Source of the DNA: Rhizobium vallis
Lineage (GTDB): Bacteria > Pseudomonadota > Alphaproteobacteria > Rhizobiales > Rhizobiaceae
Direction: 5' to 3'
Length of the DNA: 64,000 nt
Assembly (NCBI RefSeq): GCF_003985155.1
Contig: NZ_ML133691.1
Location: 124,001-188,000, forward strand
The notes under the pieces are model-generated. The model ran no database searches. It had not been told where the DNA came from and saw only the letters and a program-made list of their open reading frames with translations. Below, piece by piece: positions 43,780-53,257 of the stretch (positions within the stretch are counted from its first letter, which is position 1; each line of letters starts with the position of its first letter). A program made the position numbers and the translations under genes.

Positions 43780-44598
43780 ATGATCAACAGCAATCTCATC
43801 AAGTCAGCATTCGCAACCAGCCTTCTCGTCTGCGCACTGGCGACGGGCGCGTCGGCAAAGGACGGCGTCCTGCGCATCGGGACGGAGGGTGATGCGCCGA
43901 AGTTCAGCATGGCCGATCCGAGCGGCAAGGTAACCGGGTTCGACGCCGATATCGCCAACGGCATCTGCGCCGAGCTGAAACTGAAGTGCGAATTCGTCGT
44001 ACAGACATTCAGCTCGCTGGTGCCTTCCATGGATAAAGATCGCTTTGACGTCATCATTTCCGGCCTTGGTATCACCGCCGAACGTCAGAAGAAGATCGAC
44101 TACTCCATCCCCTATGCGACAACACCGCTCTATTTCGCTGTCGCCAAGGACTCCCCGCTTGCAGGCCTCAAGAGCCTCGCCGAAATCGAAAAGGCCCTCC
44201 AGGGCAAGAGTGTCGGCGTCGTCACCGGGACGACCTACGCCAGGTTCATGGAGAAGCGGATGCACGGCGCCGATCTTAAGACATACGACGCCGTCACGCA
44301 GCTGACCGCCGATCTCGCGAGCGGCCGTATCGACGCCGCCTTCGCGGATTCGCCGACATGGATGGATTTTTTCGCAACGCCTGACGGCGCCAACTTCACC
44401 AGGATCGACCTGAAGATCATGGCCATGGATGACCCAGACGTTCTTGGCCATGGCATGGGAGTCGGCATGCGCAAGGGCAATACCGAACTCAAGACCAAGG
44501 TCGATGCCGCCCTTTGCAAGATGATCAACGATGGCAAGGTCAAGGAAGCCTCGATGCATTGGTTCCAGGACGACTACACGATTCCCTGCAAGAAGTGA
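43780..44598 (+). CDS. ABC transporter solute-binding protein, family 3
   Basis: 272 residues, signal peptide of about 26 residues ending at GASAKDG. Mature domain: GVLRIGTEGDAPKFSMADP, GFDADIANGICAELKLKCEFV, DVIISGLGITAERQKKIDYS. Two Cys pairs may form disulphides. ArgT/HisJ-like; a cationic amino acid or diamine would suit the neighbouring aminotransferase. Confidence 0.94.
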   Translation: MINSNLIKSAFATSLLVCALATGASAKDGVLRIGTEGDAPKFSMADPSGKVTGFDADIANGICAELKLKCEFVVQTFSSLVPSMDKDRFDVIISGLGITAERQKKIDYSIPYATTPLYFAVAKDSPLAGLKSLAEIEKALQGKSVGVVTGTTYARFMEKRMHGADLKTYDAVTQLTADLASGRIDAAFADSPTWMDFFATPDGANFTRIDLKIMAMDDPDVLGHGMGVGMRKGNTELKTKVDAALCKMINDGKVKEASMHWFQDDYTIPCKK

Positions 44599-44615
44599 TT
44601 GTTTCGAACATGAAG

Positions 44616-44641
44616 CCTGCCTTGGCACATACCAAGGCAGG
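44616..44641 (+). promoter_or_regulatory. Intercistronic hairpin after the binding-protein gene
   Basis: CCTGCCTTGG, 6-nt loop, CCAAGGCAGG is a perfect 10-bp stem 17 bp past the binding-protein stop and 17 bp before the permease start. It lacks a T-tract, so it more likely stabilises the upstream message or partly attenuates the permease genes than terminates fully. Confidence 0.6.
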
Positions 44642-44658
44642 TCACGGGGATTGTTTCC

Positions 44659-45372
44659 ATGTTGAGTGACCTCTGGGTGTTGATGGTGGAGCAAAGTTGG
44701 GCGCTGGCTCTGCTGAAAGGAAGTGTCGTCACGATCGTCATCGGTTTGACCGGAATGGCACTCGGTTTTCTGGTTGCGACCCCCTTGGCCATCATGCGCT
44801 GGCGGAAGGTCGTGTTTGTCTCGCAACTTGTCGACGGGTACAGCGTTCTTGTTCGTGGCGTCCCGGGCTTGCTGGTCATCTATCTCCTGTTTTTCGGGTC
44901 GATCGAGTGGGTGAAGGAGATTACGGCTGCGTTCGGCTACCAGGACTCGGCTGATGACGCATACCCCTACATCGTCGGGGTGATCGCGATTGCCGTCATC
45001 TCGTGCGCCTATTCGATCGAAGTCATCCGGGGTGCGCTTCAGGCGGTGCCGTACGGTCTGCTGGAAGCCGCTCAGTCGCTCGCCTTGCCAAGAGGGGTAA
45101 CCTTTATGCGCATCACGTTCCCACTGGCACTGCGGCTGGCGCTTGGCGGGATCAACAACGTCTGGCAGATGACGATCAAGGATACTTCGCTCGTCTCGGT
45201 CGTCGGCTTACAGGAATTGATGAGGACGGCTGCCATCGGTGCAGGAATCACGCGATCCCCGCTGCTTTTCTACTGCATCGCTGCAGCACTCTTCTTCTGC
45301 ATGACCGCAGTCAGCCAAACCGCGTTTTCGAGCGCAGAACGTGCGCTCGACCGCGGCTTCCGAGGACGCTGA
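44659..45372 (+). CDS. Amino-acid-type ABC transporter permease, first
   Basis: 237 residues, five to six membrane spans, HisQ-like; the coupling loop EAAQSLALPRGVTFMRITFPLALR is present. The insert IEWVKEITAAFGYQDSADD between spans is characteristic of arginine/ornithine/opine-type permeases. Stop overlaps the region just before the next start. Confidence 0.93.
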   Translation: MLSDLWVLMVEQSWALALLKGSVVTIVIGLTGMALGFLVATPLAIMRWRKVVFVSQLVDGYSVLVRGVPGLLVIYLLFFGSIEWVKEITAAFGYQDSADDAYPYIVGVIAIAVISCAYSIEVIRGALQAVPYGLLEAAQSLALPRGVTFMRITFPLALRLALGGINNVWQMTIKDTSLVSVVGLQELMRTAAIGAGITRSPLLFYCIAAALFFCMTAVSQTAFSSAERALDRGFRGR

Positions 45373-45373
45373 T

Positions 45374-46054
45374 ATGGATCTCGGAATAATTGCATATGCC
45401 ATTCCGTTCCTTGTCATAGGTGCCAAGACGACGTTGCTGATCGCCGTATTCGGCGTCGGTATCGGGCTTCCCTTTGGTGTCGCCGTCGGGCTCGCGCGCT
45501 GCTCCAGGAGCCGGGCATTGCGCCGCGTATGCGACGCCTACTGCGCGATCTTCCGCGGCACGCCAATGCTGGTGCAGGTCTTCGTCATCTATTACGGCTT
45601 GGCCCAGGTGAGCTTTATTCGTCAGAACCCCATTCTGTGGTGGATGATCGGAGATGGGCTGAACGCTGCAATCCTTGCCGTGGTGCTCAACACCGGTGCC
45701 TACACGGCGGAGATTTTCCGCACGGCTTTCCTCTCCCTGCCGAAAGGACTTATTGAAGCGGCAGAAGCCTGTGGCATGCACCCGTGGCACGTCTTCAAGA
45801 GGGTGAAGTTCCCGCTTGCCGTACGCCAGGCACTTCCCGCTTATAGCAGCGAGGCGGCGATCATCGTGAAGGAATCCAGCCTCGCATCCACGATCACCGT
45901 TCTGGAAATCACCGGATATGCGAAGCGGCTCATGAGCGAGACTTTCGCGATCATGGACATCTTCATCGTCACCGCAGCGTTCTATCTCACCATCAACGTC
46001 GTCGTTCTGACGGGTTTGAAACTCCTCGAACGGCGCCTGTCGTTTGTCCGATAA
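45374..46054 (+). CDS. Amino-acid-type ABC transporter permease, second
   Basis: 226 residues from the ATG at 45374, one base after the previous stop; GAGGACGC serves as ribosome site. FRGTPMLVQVFVIYYGLAQ and EAAEACGMHPWHVFKRVKFPLA mark it as HisM-like. Completes the importer. Confidence 0.93.
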   Translation: MDLGIIAYAIPFLVIGAKTTLLIAVFGVGIGLPFGVAVGLARCSRSRALRRVCDAYCAIFRGTPMLVQVFVIYYGLAQVSFIRQNPILWWMIGDGLNAAILAVVLNTGAYTAEIFRTAFLSLPKGLIEAAEACGMHPWHVFKRVKFPLAVRQALPAYSSEAAIIVKESSLASTITVLEITGYAKRLMSETFAIMDIFIVTAAFYLTINVVVLTGLKLLERRLSFVR

Positions 46055-46077
46055 ACAGATCCAAGAAAGGTCTTTCA

Positions 46078-46431
46078 ATGTCCAAACTCACTTTCGTCGA
46101 TTACGGCAACCTGCCTGAACCGCGTAAAGGCCAGCCCGCGCCTGAAAGGCTGGTCGAGGGAAATCCGCAGTTTCTCTCTTGGGACATCGCGCAGACCGCC
46201 GATGGCGTCGTTCGCTCCGGCGTCTGGGAAGCGACGCCCGGCGCCTACCGCTCGATCAAGGGCGAAACTTTCGAATTCTGTGTCATTCTGTCGGGTGTGT
46301 CCGAACTGATTGAGGATGGCTGTGCGCCGCGACGCATCGTTGCCGGCGACGCTTTCGCCATGCATCCGGGTTTCGTCGGAACCTGGAGGGTGATCGAAAC
46401 GACGCGCAAGCTTTGGGTCTGCCGAGACTAA
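46078..46431 (+). CDS. Single-domain cupin, paralogue 2 of 3
   Basis: 117 residues. Same architecture as the cupins at 33856 and 51707: SGVWEATPG, SIKGETFEFCVILSGVSEL, then GDAFAMHPGFVGTWRVIETTRK. The N-terminus (MSKLTFVDYGNLPEP) and the ligand-facing loops differ from the other two, so it is the most diverged copy. It follows the importer by 23 bp. Confidence 0.9.
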   Translation: MSKLTFVDYGNLPEPRKGQPAPERLVEGNPQFLSWDIAQTADGVVRSGVWEATPGAYRSIKGETFEFCVILSGVSELIEDGCAPRRIVAGDAFAMHPGFVGTWRVIETTRKLWVCRD

Positions 46432-46473
46432 GCCATCATCACTTCAAATCATCTTTCCGGAACGTAAGCTCTC

Positions 46474-47793
46474 ATGGCCCAGGCTCAAGCGCATCCCATT
46501 AAATCCACGCCCTACTGGTGGGAGGACAGCACATTTCCTTCCCTGCCAGCGCGGAACGTCGAGAAGACATGCGACGTGGCGGTCGTTGGGGGAGGGTACA
46601 CGGGTTTATCGGCGGCGCACGAACTTGCGCGTGCCGGCAAGCATGTCCAGCTGTTCGACCGTCAGGCCCTTGGCCTTGCGGCATCGGGCCGCAATGGGGG
46701 CATGGCCAGCGGAAGCATCCGCCCGGGGCGGAAGGATTTGGTCAGGCGGTTCGGGCAGGAGAGGGCGCAAGCCATTCTCCTGGAAGGTAAAGCGGCGCGA
46801 GAGGATCTCTGGCGCTTCCTCAGAGACGAGAGTATCGAATGTGACTTCTCGCTGTCTGGCGCCTTCAGCGGGGCCATGACGGCTGATCAAGCCGACGAAC
46901 TCCGTCGTCAGGCAGACTTTCTGCATCAGAATCTCGGCATCGAGGCATATCCGGTGGAAAGGGCCGATGTTCCGAAGTTCATCGGAACTGACCTTTATAT
47001 CGGCGGCCTTGTGCGCAAAGATATCGGTGGGCTGCAGCCGGCCAAGCTTCTTGCGGCCATGGTCCATCTGGTAAGTTCGTCGACGGCGGTCATACATGAA
47101 AATACGGCAGTCATTGGATCGACTAGCGAGGCCGGAGGCGTGCGAATTCAAACGCGGCGCGGAGAGGTTTTCGCCAGAAAACTTCTTGTCTGCACTGATG
47201 GCTACACCGACGGTTTCGACCCGTGGCTGCGTCGCCGGCTTGTTCCTGTCCGTAGCAGGATAATTGCAACCGAGCCGCTCGACAGGGAGGTGATGGATCG
47301 GCTGATGCCGCCACGCATGATGTATGGCGACCTGCGTAAGCTCAGCTACTATTATCGGCCGTCGCACGATGGATCTCGGATCTTGTTCGGCGGACGCGAC
47401 GGGACGACTGAAGGGGACTCCGCTGCTCCGATTGCACATCTGCAAAGCGAACTTGCTCGGCTCTTTCCCGAACTTGCAGGAATAGGTCTTACACACAGCT
47501 GGTTCGGCTTTGTGGCCATGAACCGCGACATGATCCCGCGCATGTTCACCCGCGGAAATACAGTCTATGCGACCGGCTATTGCGGCTCCGGTGTCGTATG
47601 GGCCAGATGGCTGGGCAAGAAGGCGGCGTTCAAGATCCTCGGTGACGGGGAACAATCGCGCTCTGCGTTCGATTTCGATGCCGCTCCGAGGGCCGTCCCA
47701 TTCTTCAACGGCAAACCCTGGTTCATTCCTATCGTTTACTCGATGTATGCGCGGCACGACAGGAAGATGCTCCTCAGACGCCTGAAGGGCTGA
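46474..47793 (+). CDS. FAD-dependent amine/amino-acid oxidoreductase (DAO family, PuuB-like)
   Basis: 439 residues. FAD-binding CDVAVVGGGYTGLSAAHELA near residue 30, then LAASGRNGGMASG typical of gamma-glutamylputrescine oxidase and related enzymes, and a C-terminal GYCGSGVVWARWLG loop. It oxidises an amine to an imine/aldehyde. With the neighbouring aminotransferase and semialdehyde dehydrogenase this fits a polyamine- or diamine-type degradation route. Confidence 0.92.
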   Translation: MAQAQAHPIKSTPYWWEDSTFPSLPARNVEKTCDVAVVGGGYTGLSAAHELARAGKHVQLFDRQALGLAASGRNGGMASGSIRPGRKDLVRRFGQERAQAILLEGKAAREDLWRFLRDESIECDFSLSGAFSGAMTADQADELRRQADFLHQNLGIEAYPVERADVPKFIGTDLYIGGLVRKDIGGLQPAKLLAAMVHLVSSSTAVIHENTAVIGSTSEAGGVRIQTRRGEVFARKLLVCTDGYTDGFDPWLRRRLVPVRSRIIATEPLDREVMDRLMPPRMMYGDLRKLSYYYRPSHDGSRILFGGRDGTTEGDSAAPIAHLQSELARLFPELAGIGLTHSWFGFVAMNRDMIPRMFTRGNTVYATGYCGSGVVWARWLGKKAAFKILGDGEQSRSAFDFDAAPRAVPFFNGKPWFIPIVYSMYARHDRKMLLRRLKG

Positions 47794-47933
47794 GGTTCAG
47801 ATGTGATACTTGTTTGTGCAAGTCCGCCAAGGGACCGAAAAAGTGCGTGCCGTCCGCTTGCAATCAAGTCCCTGCGTTGGCGCTACGCTCAGCAGGCAAC
47901 AACTGGCAAAGGCCGGAGCTAGGGTGAACAGAC

Positions 47934-48917
47934 ATGATTAGTCTGGAAACGATTGAGCAGGCGCGCGAGCGCATCAGCAAGCACATCCGCATCACGCCTG
48001 TCGTCATGTCGGCGACACTGTCCGAACTGGCCGGGACGCAAGTCAGCCTGAAGCTGGAGCATCGCCAGTTGACCGGAAGCTTCAAGCTTCGTGGAGCCAC
48101 CAATGCCGTGTTGCAGCTCACCCAATCCGAGCGGGATAGAGGCGTTGTTGCGGCTTCCACTGGCAATCACGGACGCGCGCTCTCGTATGCCGCCGGCGCG
48201 ATTGGCTCCCGAGCGACCATTTGCATGTCGCATCTCGTGCCTGAAAACAAGGTGTCCGAAATCCGCCGGCTCGGCGCTCGCGTACGGATCGTCGGGTCAT
48301 CCCAAGATGAAGCGCAGGTCGAGGTTGATCGTCTCGTCGCGGAGGAGGGCCTCAGCATGATCCCGCCCTTTGATCACCCCTGGATCATCGCCGGCCAAGG
48401 CACCGTCGGACTTGAAATCGTCGAGGCGATGCCTGACGTCGCCGCGGTTCTCGTTCCCCTGTCCGGCGGCGGTTTGGCAGCAGGTGTCGCCTCGGCGGTC
48501 AAGGCGGTGCGCCCGGATGCCAAGGTAGTCGGTATAACTATGGAAAGGGGAGCGGCGATGAAGGCTAGCATCGATACGGGGCACCCGATCCAGGTCGAAG
48601 AGCATCGAAGTTTCGCCGACTCGCTCGGAGGCGGCATCGGATTGGCCAATGCCTGGACGTACCCGATGTGCAAAACCCTTCTCGACGACGTGGTGCTCGT
48701 CAGCGAGCGCGAGATAGCCGCCGGCATACGTCACGCCTATGCGTATGAGCATGAGATAATCGAGGGGGCGGGCGCAGTCGGCATTGCTGCGCTGCTCTCA
48801 GGTAAACTGGCGCAGGTTGAAGGCCCGATCGTTGCCATTCTTTCAGGTGGGAACATCGACATGGCGTTGCACATGAAGGTGGCCAACGGCCTCGACACAA
48901 TTGGTGAGGGAAGCTGA
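47934..48917 (+). CDS. eutB: PLP-dependent threonine/hydroxyaspartate dehydratase-like (EutB family)
   Basis: 327 residues. Schiff-base Lys in LTGSFKLRGATNA near residue 52, AASTGNHGRALSYAA, and the glycine loop VPLSGGGLAAGVASA for the PLP phosphate. No ACT domain. Paired by 1-bp overlap with a cyclodeaminase-like gene, the arrangement of ectoine-utilisation eutB-eutC and of hydroxyaspartate dehydratase with iminosuccinate reductase. The specific substrate is inference; gene name by family pairing. Confidence 0.88.
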   Translation: MISLETIEQARERISKHIRITPVVMSATLSELAGTQVSLKLEHRQLTGSFKLRGATNAVLQLTQSERDRGVVAASTGNHGRALSYAAGAIGSRATICMSHLVPENKVSEIRRLGARVRIVGSSQDEAQVEVDRLVAEEGLSMIPPFDHPWIIAGQGTVGLEIVEAMPDVAAVLVPLSGGGLAAGVASAVKAVRPDAKVVGITMERGAAMKASIDTGHPIQVEEHRSFADSLGGGIGLANAWTYPMCKTLLDDVVLVSEREIAAGIRHAYAYEHEIIEGAGAVGIAALLSGKLAQVEGPIVAILSGGNIDMALHMKVANGLDTIGEGS

Positions 48918-49912
48918 TGCCGAAAATAAGAATATTGACCGAGTCAGAGCTTCGAACCATCGTTCCGCTCGACATAGATGCGGTGACTTGCGTTGAAAAC
49001 GCCTTCCGCGCACTGGCCGTGGAAAACGCGGTTCAGATGCCGCCGATTTTGCGCCTCGACGTGCCCGACAGCAGAGGCGAAGTCGATGTGAAGACGGCTT
49101 ATATTCATGGTTTGAGCAGCTTTGCCATTAAGGTCAGCCCTGGTTTCTTCGATAATCCGAAGATCGGACTTCCGAGCACTAACGGTCTGATGGTCTTGCT
49201 GTCGAGCAAAACGGGCTTGGTGCAGGCGCTCTTGCTGGACAATGGCTATCTCACCGACGTTCGCACAGCGGCCGCCGGCGCTGTCGCGGCAAACCATCTG
49301 GCACGGAAGGACGCGTCGATTGCAACGGTCTTCGGGGCGGGCGTTCAGGCCAGGCTGCAACTTGAGGCCCTGATGCTGGTGAGACCTATTCGAGAGATTC
49401 GCGTTTGGGCGCGTGATTATCGGCGAGCGCAAGCGCTTGTTGAGCAGATCGGAACCACACAAAATCTGTCCATTTCCGCATTTGAGGAGCCGCGAAGCGC
49501 GATCGCCGGGTCACAGATCGTCGTCACGACGACACCTGCCGACCGACCGATTGTCGATGCCTCGTGGCTCGAACCCGGACAGCACCTGACAGCCATGGGT
49601 TCGGACGCCGAACATAAGAACGAGATTGACCCCATCGCTATCAAAGCGGCAGATGTTTACGTGGCTGACAGCCTCAAACAGACGCGAAGATTGGGTGAAT
49701 TGCGCCATGCCATCGACGCAGGTCTCGTCGCAAGTGACGCTGATTTTCCGGAACTAGGTCAGGTCGTTGTGGGTGCCAGACCGGGCCGCAGAAGCGCCTC
49801 GGACATCACCATAGCCGATCTTACGGGCACCGGTGTTCAGGATACCGCTATTGCCACGCTGGCGTTTGCGCGCGCCGAAGAACGAAGTGCCGGCACGTTC
49901 TTTGAAAGTTGA
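48917..49912 (+). CDS. eutC: Ornithine cyclodeaminase/mu-crystallin family protein (EutC-like)
   Basis: 331 residues. Family core: FAIKVSPGFFDNP, LLDNGYLTDVRTAAAGAVAA, then a Rossmann loop TVFGAGVQARLQLEAL and VTTTPADRPIVDASWL. In the EutC / iminosuccinate reductase branch the enzyme reduces an imine made by the partner dehydratase. Start ATG shares its first base with the preceding stop. Confidence 0.9.
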   Translation: MPKIRILTESELRTIVPLDIDAVTCVENAFRALAVENAVQMPPILRLDVPDSRGEVDVKTAYIHGLSSFAIKVSPGFFDNPKIGLPSTNGLMVLLSSKTGLVQALLLDNGYLTDVRTAAAGAVAANHLARKDASIATVFGAGVQARLQLEALMLVRPIREIRVWARDYRRAQALVEQIGTTQNLSISAFEEPRSAIAGSQIVVTTTPADRPIVDASWLEPGQHLTAMGSDAEHKNEIDPIAIKAADVYVADSLKQTRRLGELRHAIDAGLVASDADFPELGQVVVGARPGRRSASDITIADLTGTGVQDTAIATLAFARAEERSAGTFFES

Positions 49913-50091
49913 TGCTGGTCGGCTCTTTGCCGCCGAGGCCTCAGCGGCCCGCATTCGAGCTGTTTTGCTTACCGCAAGGCACCGCCCTTGCAGAAGATTG
50001 GAAATAATCCGCGAGACCATTTTGATCTATATTGACACCAATCGCTAAACCAATTCTATATTGATCGCACAACGATCCTGATTGGTAGCGA
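49913..50091 (+). promoter_or_regulatory. Promoter region with direct repeat before the semialdehyde dehydrogenase
   Basis: CTATATTGA occurs at 50027-50035 and again at 50056-50064, 29 bp apart. ACCAATC at 50037-50043 is mirrored by GATTGGT at 50080-50086, next to the start codon. The AT-rich stretch is the likely separate promoter of the following gene. Confidence 0.4.
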
Positions 50092-51594
50092 ATGGTGGTG
50101 ACCGTGAAAGCAACTCCGACACTTGAAACAAGCCGTGCGCCTTCGCAGGCTGCTCTAGCATGCGAAGCTCCCACCCAGCTGTTCATCGACGGCGAATGGG
50201 TTTCGGCAAAAGGTGGCCGGACCTTCGATGTGATCGATCCTTCGACTGCGGAAGCAATCGCCACAGTTTGTGACGGCGACATTCCGGACGCGATGGCGGC
50301 CGTCGACGCGGCGGAAAAGGCAGCTGCGGCCTGGAAAGCAACTCCGCCGCGGCGGCGCGCGGATGTCCTGATGAAGTGTTTTCACCTTCTTCTCGAACAA
50401 GCCGAGTGGCTGGCGCAACTGATCACGGTGGAAAATGGCAAGGCGCTTCCCGACGCTAGATCGGAAGTCGCCTACGCGGCCGAGTTTTTCCGCTGGTATG
50501 CCGAGGAGGCGGTGAGGGCTACCGGAGAATTTGGATCAGCACCTTCGGGCGCAAACCAGATCATCGTCAGCCATGAGCCGATTGGTATCGCCGTGTTGGT
50601 AACGCCCTGGAATTTCCCGGCAGCGATGGCGACCCGAAAAATTGCCCCGGCATTGGCTGCAGGCTGCACTTGCATCCTGAAGCCGGCAGCAGAGACGCCT
50701 CTGACCGCGCTCGCGATTGGAGAACTCATGCGCCAGGCAGGTGTTCCTGCCGGAGTGGTCAACATCGTTCCCACGAAAAAAGCCGGCCCTGTGGTCAGCG
50801 CAATGCTGCATGACCAGCGGGTCCGGAAGCTGTCGTTCACAGGCTCGACCGGCGTTGGCAGGATACTGCTGCGCGAGGCCGCGGACCAGGTCGTCAGTTG
50901 CTCAATGGAATTGGGCGGCAACGCGCCTTTCATCGTATTCGACGATGCCGACCTGGAAACGGCGGTCGCCGGCGCAATGGTTGCAAAGATGCGCAACGGC
51001 GGTGAGGCATGTACGGCCGCAAACCGCTTCTACGTTCAAAGGGGAATTTCTGCTGACTTCATTCGGCGCTTCGCCGAGGAGATGGCAGCGCTCAACGTGG
51101 GGCCAGGACTGGCGCCGGATACGCAGCTTGGCCCACTGATCACCGATGCAGCGGTGACCAAGGTGGAGCGCCTGGTAGACGACGCGGTCGCCAAGGGGGC
51201 CCGGCTGGTAACAGGCGGTAGCAGGTTGAGCGGCGAGGGTTTCTATTATTTGCCAACCGTTCTCGCCAATGTCTCTCCGGACGCCGAGATTCTTCGCGAA
51301 GAAATCTTCGGTCCGGTTGCGCCAGTGATTGTGTTTGATACCGAGGACGAGGTCGTCAATCTGGCCAACGATACCGAATACGGGCTTGTATCGTATATCT
51401 TCAGCCGAGACCTCAAGCGTGTGCTTGCAGTCGCCGGCAGGCTGGAAAGCGGCATGGTCGGTATCAACCGAGGTGTCGTTTCCGACGCTGCGGCGCCGTT
51501 CGGCGGCATGAAGCAGAGTGGCCTCGGGCGCGAAGGCAGCCATCACGGCATGCTCGAATACCTCGAAACGAAGTACATCGCGGTCACTTGGTAG
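50092..51594 (+). CDS. Succinate-semialdehyde-type aldehyde dehydrogenase (GabD-like)
   Basis: 500 residues, GabD length. Asn in VLVTPWNFPAAMAT, cofactor Lys in CILKPAAETPLTA, base Glu in SMELGGNAPFIV, catalytic Cys in NGGEACTAANRF. Cofactor-binding and family motifs are those of succinate/glutarate-semialdehyde dehydrogenases. It would oxidise the semialdehyde produced by transamination or amine oxidation of a diamine in the same region. Confidence 0.92.
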   Translation: MVVTVKATPTLETSRAPSQAALACEAPTQLFIDGEWVSAKGGRTFDVIDPSTAEAIATVCDGDIPDAMAAVDAAEKAAAAWKATPPRRRADVLMKCFHLLLEQAEWLAQLITVENGKALPDARSEVAYAAEFFRWYAEEAVRATGEFGSAPSGANQIIVSHEPIGIAVLVTPWNFPAAMATRKIAPALAAGCTCILKPAAETPLTALAIGELMRQAGVPAGVVNIVPTKKAGPVVSAMLHDQRVRKLSFTGSTGVGRILLREAADQVVSCSMELGGNAPFIVFDDADLETAVAGAMVAKMRNGGEACTAANRFYVQRGISADFIRRFAEEMAALNVGPGLAPDTQLGPLITDAAVTKVERLVDDAVAKGARLVTGGSRLSGEGFYYLPTVLANVSPDAEILREEIFGPVAPVIVFDTEDEVVNLANDTEYGLVSYIFSRDLKRVLAVAGRLESGMVGINRGVVSDAAAPFGGMKQSGLGREGSHHGMLEYLETKYIAVTW

Positions 51595-51706
51595 GTCGCC
51601 TCGAGCAAAGCGGGTACGCTACGCGTTGGCAATCGTTGCCGACGTCAGGCAGGCTAAACATCCAATGATGACGCGCAGGTGTCTCCAGCAAGAATAGGAG
51701 AGATAA

Positions 51707-52060
51707 ATGTCCCTACTGAAAACGATCGACCCCAATCCATCCTTCGAGCCGAAGCATAGAACCGCCGAGCCGGATCGCCTCATCTCGGGCAGCCCTGCCT
51801 TCAAGACATGGCTGCAGGACACCGCCAAGGACGGGAAGGTCAATACCGGTGTTTTCGAAGCGACGCCAGGCGAAACGCACTCCATCAAGGGCGAGACATT
51901 TGAATTTTGCCATCTTGTACACGGTGTGATCGAATTGACAGAGAAGGGCAAGGACCCGGTCATTTATCGCGCGGGCGACAGCTTCGTGATGAAGCCGGGC
52001 TATGTCGGGGTTTGGAAGACAATCGAGACGGCGCGGAAGATTTTCGTCACCGTCACCTGA
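51707..52060 (+). CDS. Single-domain cupin, paralogue 3 of 3
   Basis: 117 residues, start MSLLKTIDPN nearly identical to the copy at 33856 (MSLLKTIVPN), then TGVFEATPG, SIKGETFEFCHLVHGVIEL and AGDSFVMKPGYVGVWKTIET. Ribosome site AGGAGAGAT. Located 112 bp after the semialdehyde dehydrogenase; same pairing of a dehydrogenase and cupin as in the 29-34 kb module. Confidence 0.9.
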   Translation: MSLLKTIDPNPSFEPKHRTAEPDRLISGSPAFKTWLQDTAKDGKVNTGVFEATPGETHSIKGETFEFCHLVHGVIELTEKGKDPVIYRAGDSFVMKPGYVGVWKTIETARKIFVTVT

Positions 52061-52297
52061 TCATTCGAGCAAACGATGCGTTTTAATAACGTGCATCTTC
52101 GCATCTGCAGGTGGGACGGAGCGAGGCGGCAGGCCACCAGTTTCGGCCGGCGCGTCTAGAAATCGGTTCGGCGGTTTATCCGTCGCTCGTTACTCGGCTT
52201 GTCTATCCGTATCGTCGGGTGCGGCCAGAAGTCTCGGTTCTCCGCCGCCGCTTCATAGACCCGTCTCTCTTACCACTGGCGACCAGGAGACCCACGA

Positions 52298-53146
52298 ATG
52301 GATGAACTCATGCAAACGGAATCGATCGTTCTTGCGCCTTTCGAGGCTCATCATGTGGGCGGAGCCCTCGCGCTGTCGCGTGCAGCGGGTTGGGCGCACC
52401 GGAGGGAAGACTGGGAAATGATACGCTCTCTGAGCGAAGGACGCGTTGCGCTCGCCGGCGACCGGGTAGTGGGTACCGCCCTCATGACTCCCTTCGGCGA
52501 CACTTGCTCTGCCATTAACATGATTATTGTCGACGAAAGCCAACGTGGCCGGGGGGTGGGAAGAAAATTGACCACCGCTGTGTTGGAACTCGCCGGCGAT
52601 CGTGAATGCCGCTTGACGGCGACGAATGACGGCTTGCCTCTTTATGAAAAACTGGGATTCGTCGCGAAGCACCAAATCGTCCGCCACCAAGGGGTCGTCA
52701 GCGACGTCGTTTCCGCTGAAAATGCTGACTGGGTCGGGCCTGACGCGCTGCCGGCAATTAAAGCGCTCGATCGTACGGCATTCGGGGCCGACCGTGACGC
52801 GGTATACAATGCCCTGGCGAAGGAGGGGCGTTTCGCCGCCATCCGAAAAGGTGATCGTATCGTCGCATTTGCGGCAACGCGGTTGTTCGGAAAGGGTGAA
52901 GTCGTCGGGCCTGTCGCTGCGGAAAGCTTGGAACAGGCAAGGGACCTGCTTGCCTTCATCCTCTCCGGCAAGAAAGGTCGCATCGTGCGAGTCGACATCC
53001 CCGAACAGACCGGCCTTTCGTCACCGCTCGAAGACTGGGGGCTGCCTCGGGAGGGCACCGTCGTTGCGATGGTTCGCGGCGCCGCGGGCCAATCTAAAAT
53101 ACCGGCCGTTCAAACTTTCTGCCTTGCGAGCCAAGCTATTGGCTGA
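52298..53146 (+). CDS. GNAT-family N-acetyltransferase, two-domain
   Basis: 282 residues, ATG preceded by AGGAGACCCACGA. The N-terminal GNAT domain has the acetyl-CoA loop ESQRGRGVGRKLTTAVL near residue 80. A second GNAT-like domain (about 160-260) has the family layout but a weaker loop, as in the YitI-type tandem GNAT proteins. Substrate unknown; it may acetylate a small amine related to the neighbouring pathways. Confidence 0.88.
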   Translation: MDELMQTESIVLAPFEAHHVGGALALSRAAGWAHRREDWEMIRSLSEGRVALAGDRVVGTALMTPFGDTCSAINMIIVDESQRGRGVGRKLTTAVLELAGDRECRLTATNDGLPLYEKLGFVAKHQIVRHQGVVSDVVSAENADWVGPDALPAIKALDRTAFGADRDAVYNALAKEGRFAAIRKGDRIVAFAATRLFGKGEVVGPVAAESLEQARDLLAFILSGKKGRIVRVDIPEQTGLSSPLEDWGLPREGTVVAMVRGAAGQSKIPAVQTFCLASQAIG

Positions 53147-53257
53147 CGGAAAAATCTGAAGTGCGAGGCGGCGGCATTAGACACATCTGACTGCCTCTGG
53201 GACAGAAGAGCGTCTCGCCGTCGAGGCGTCTCCACGCGACTGGCAGACAGGAAGCCG

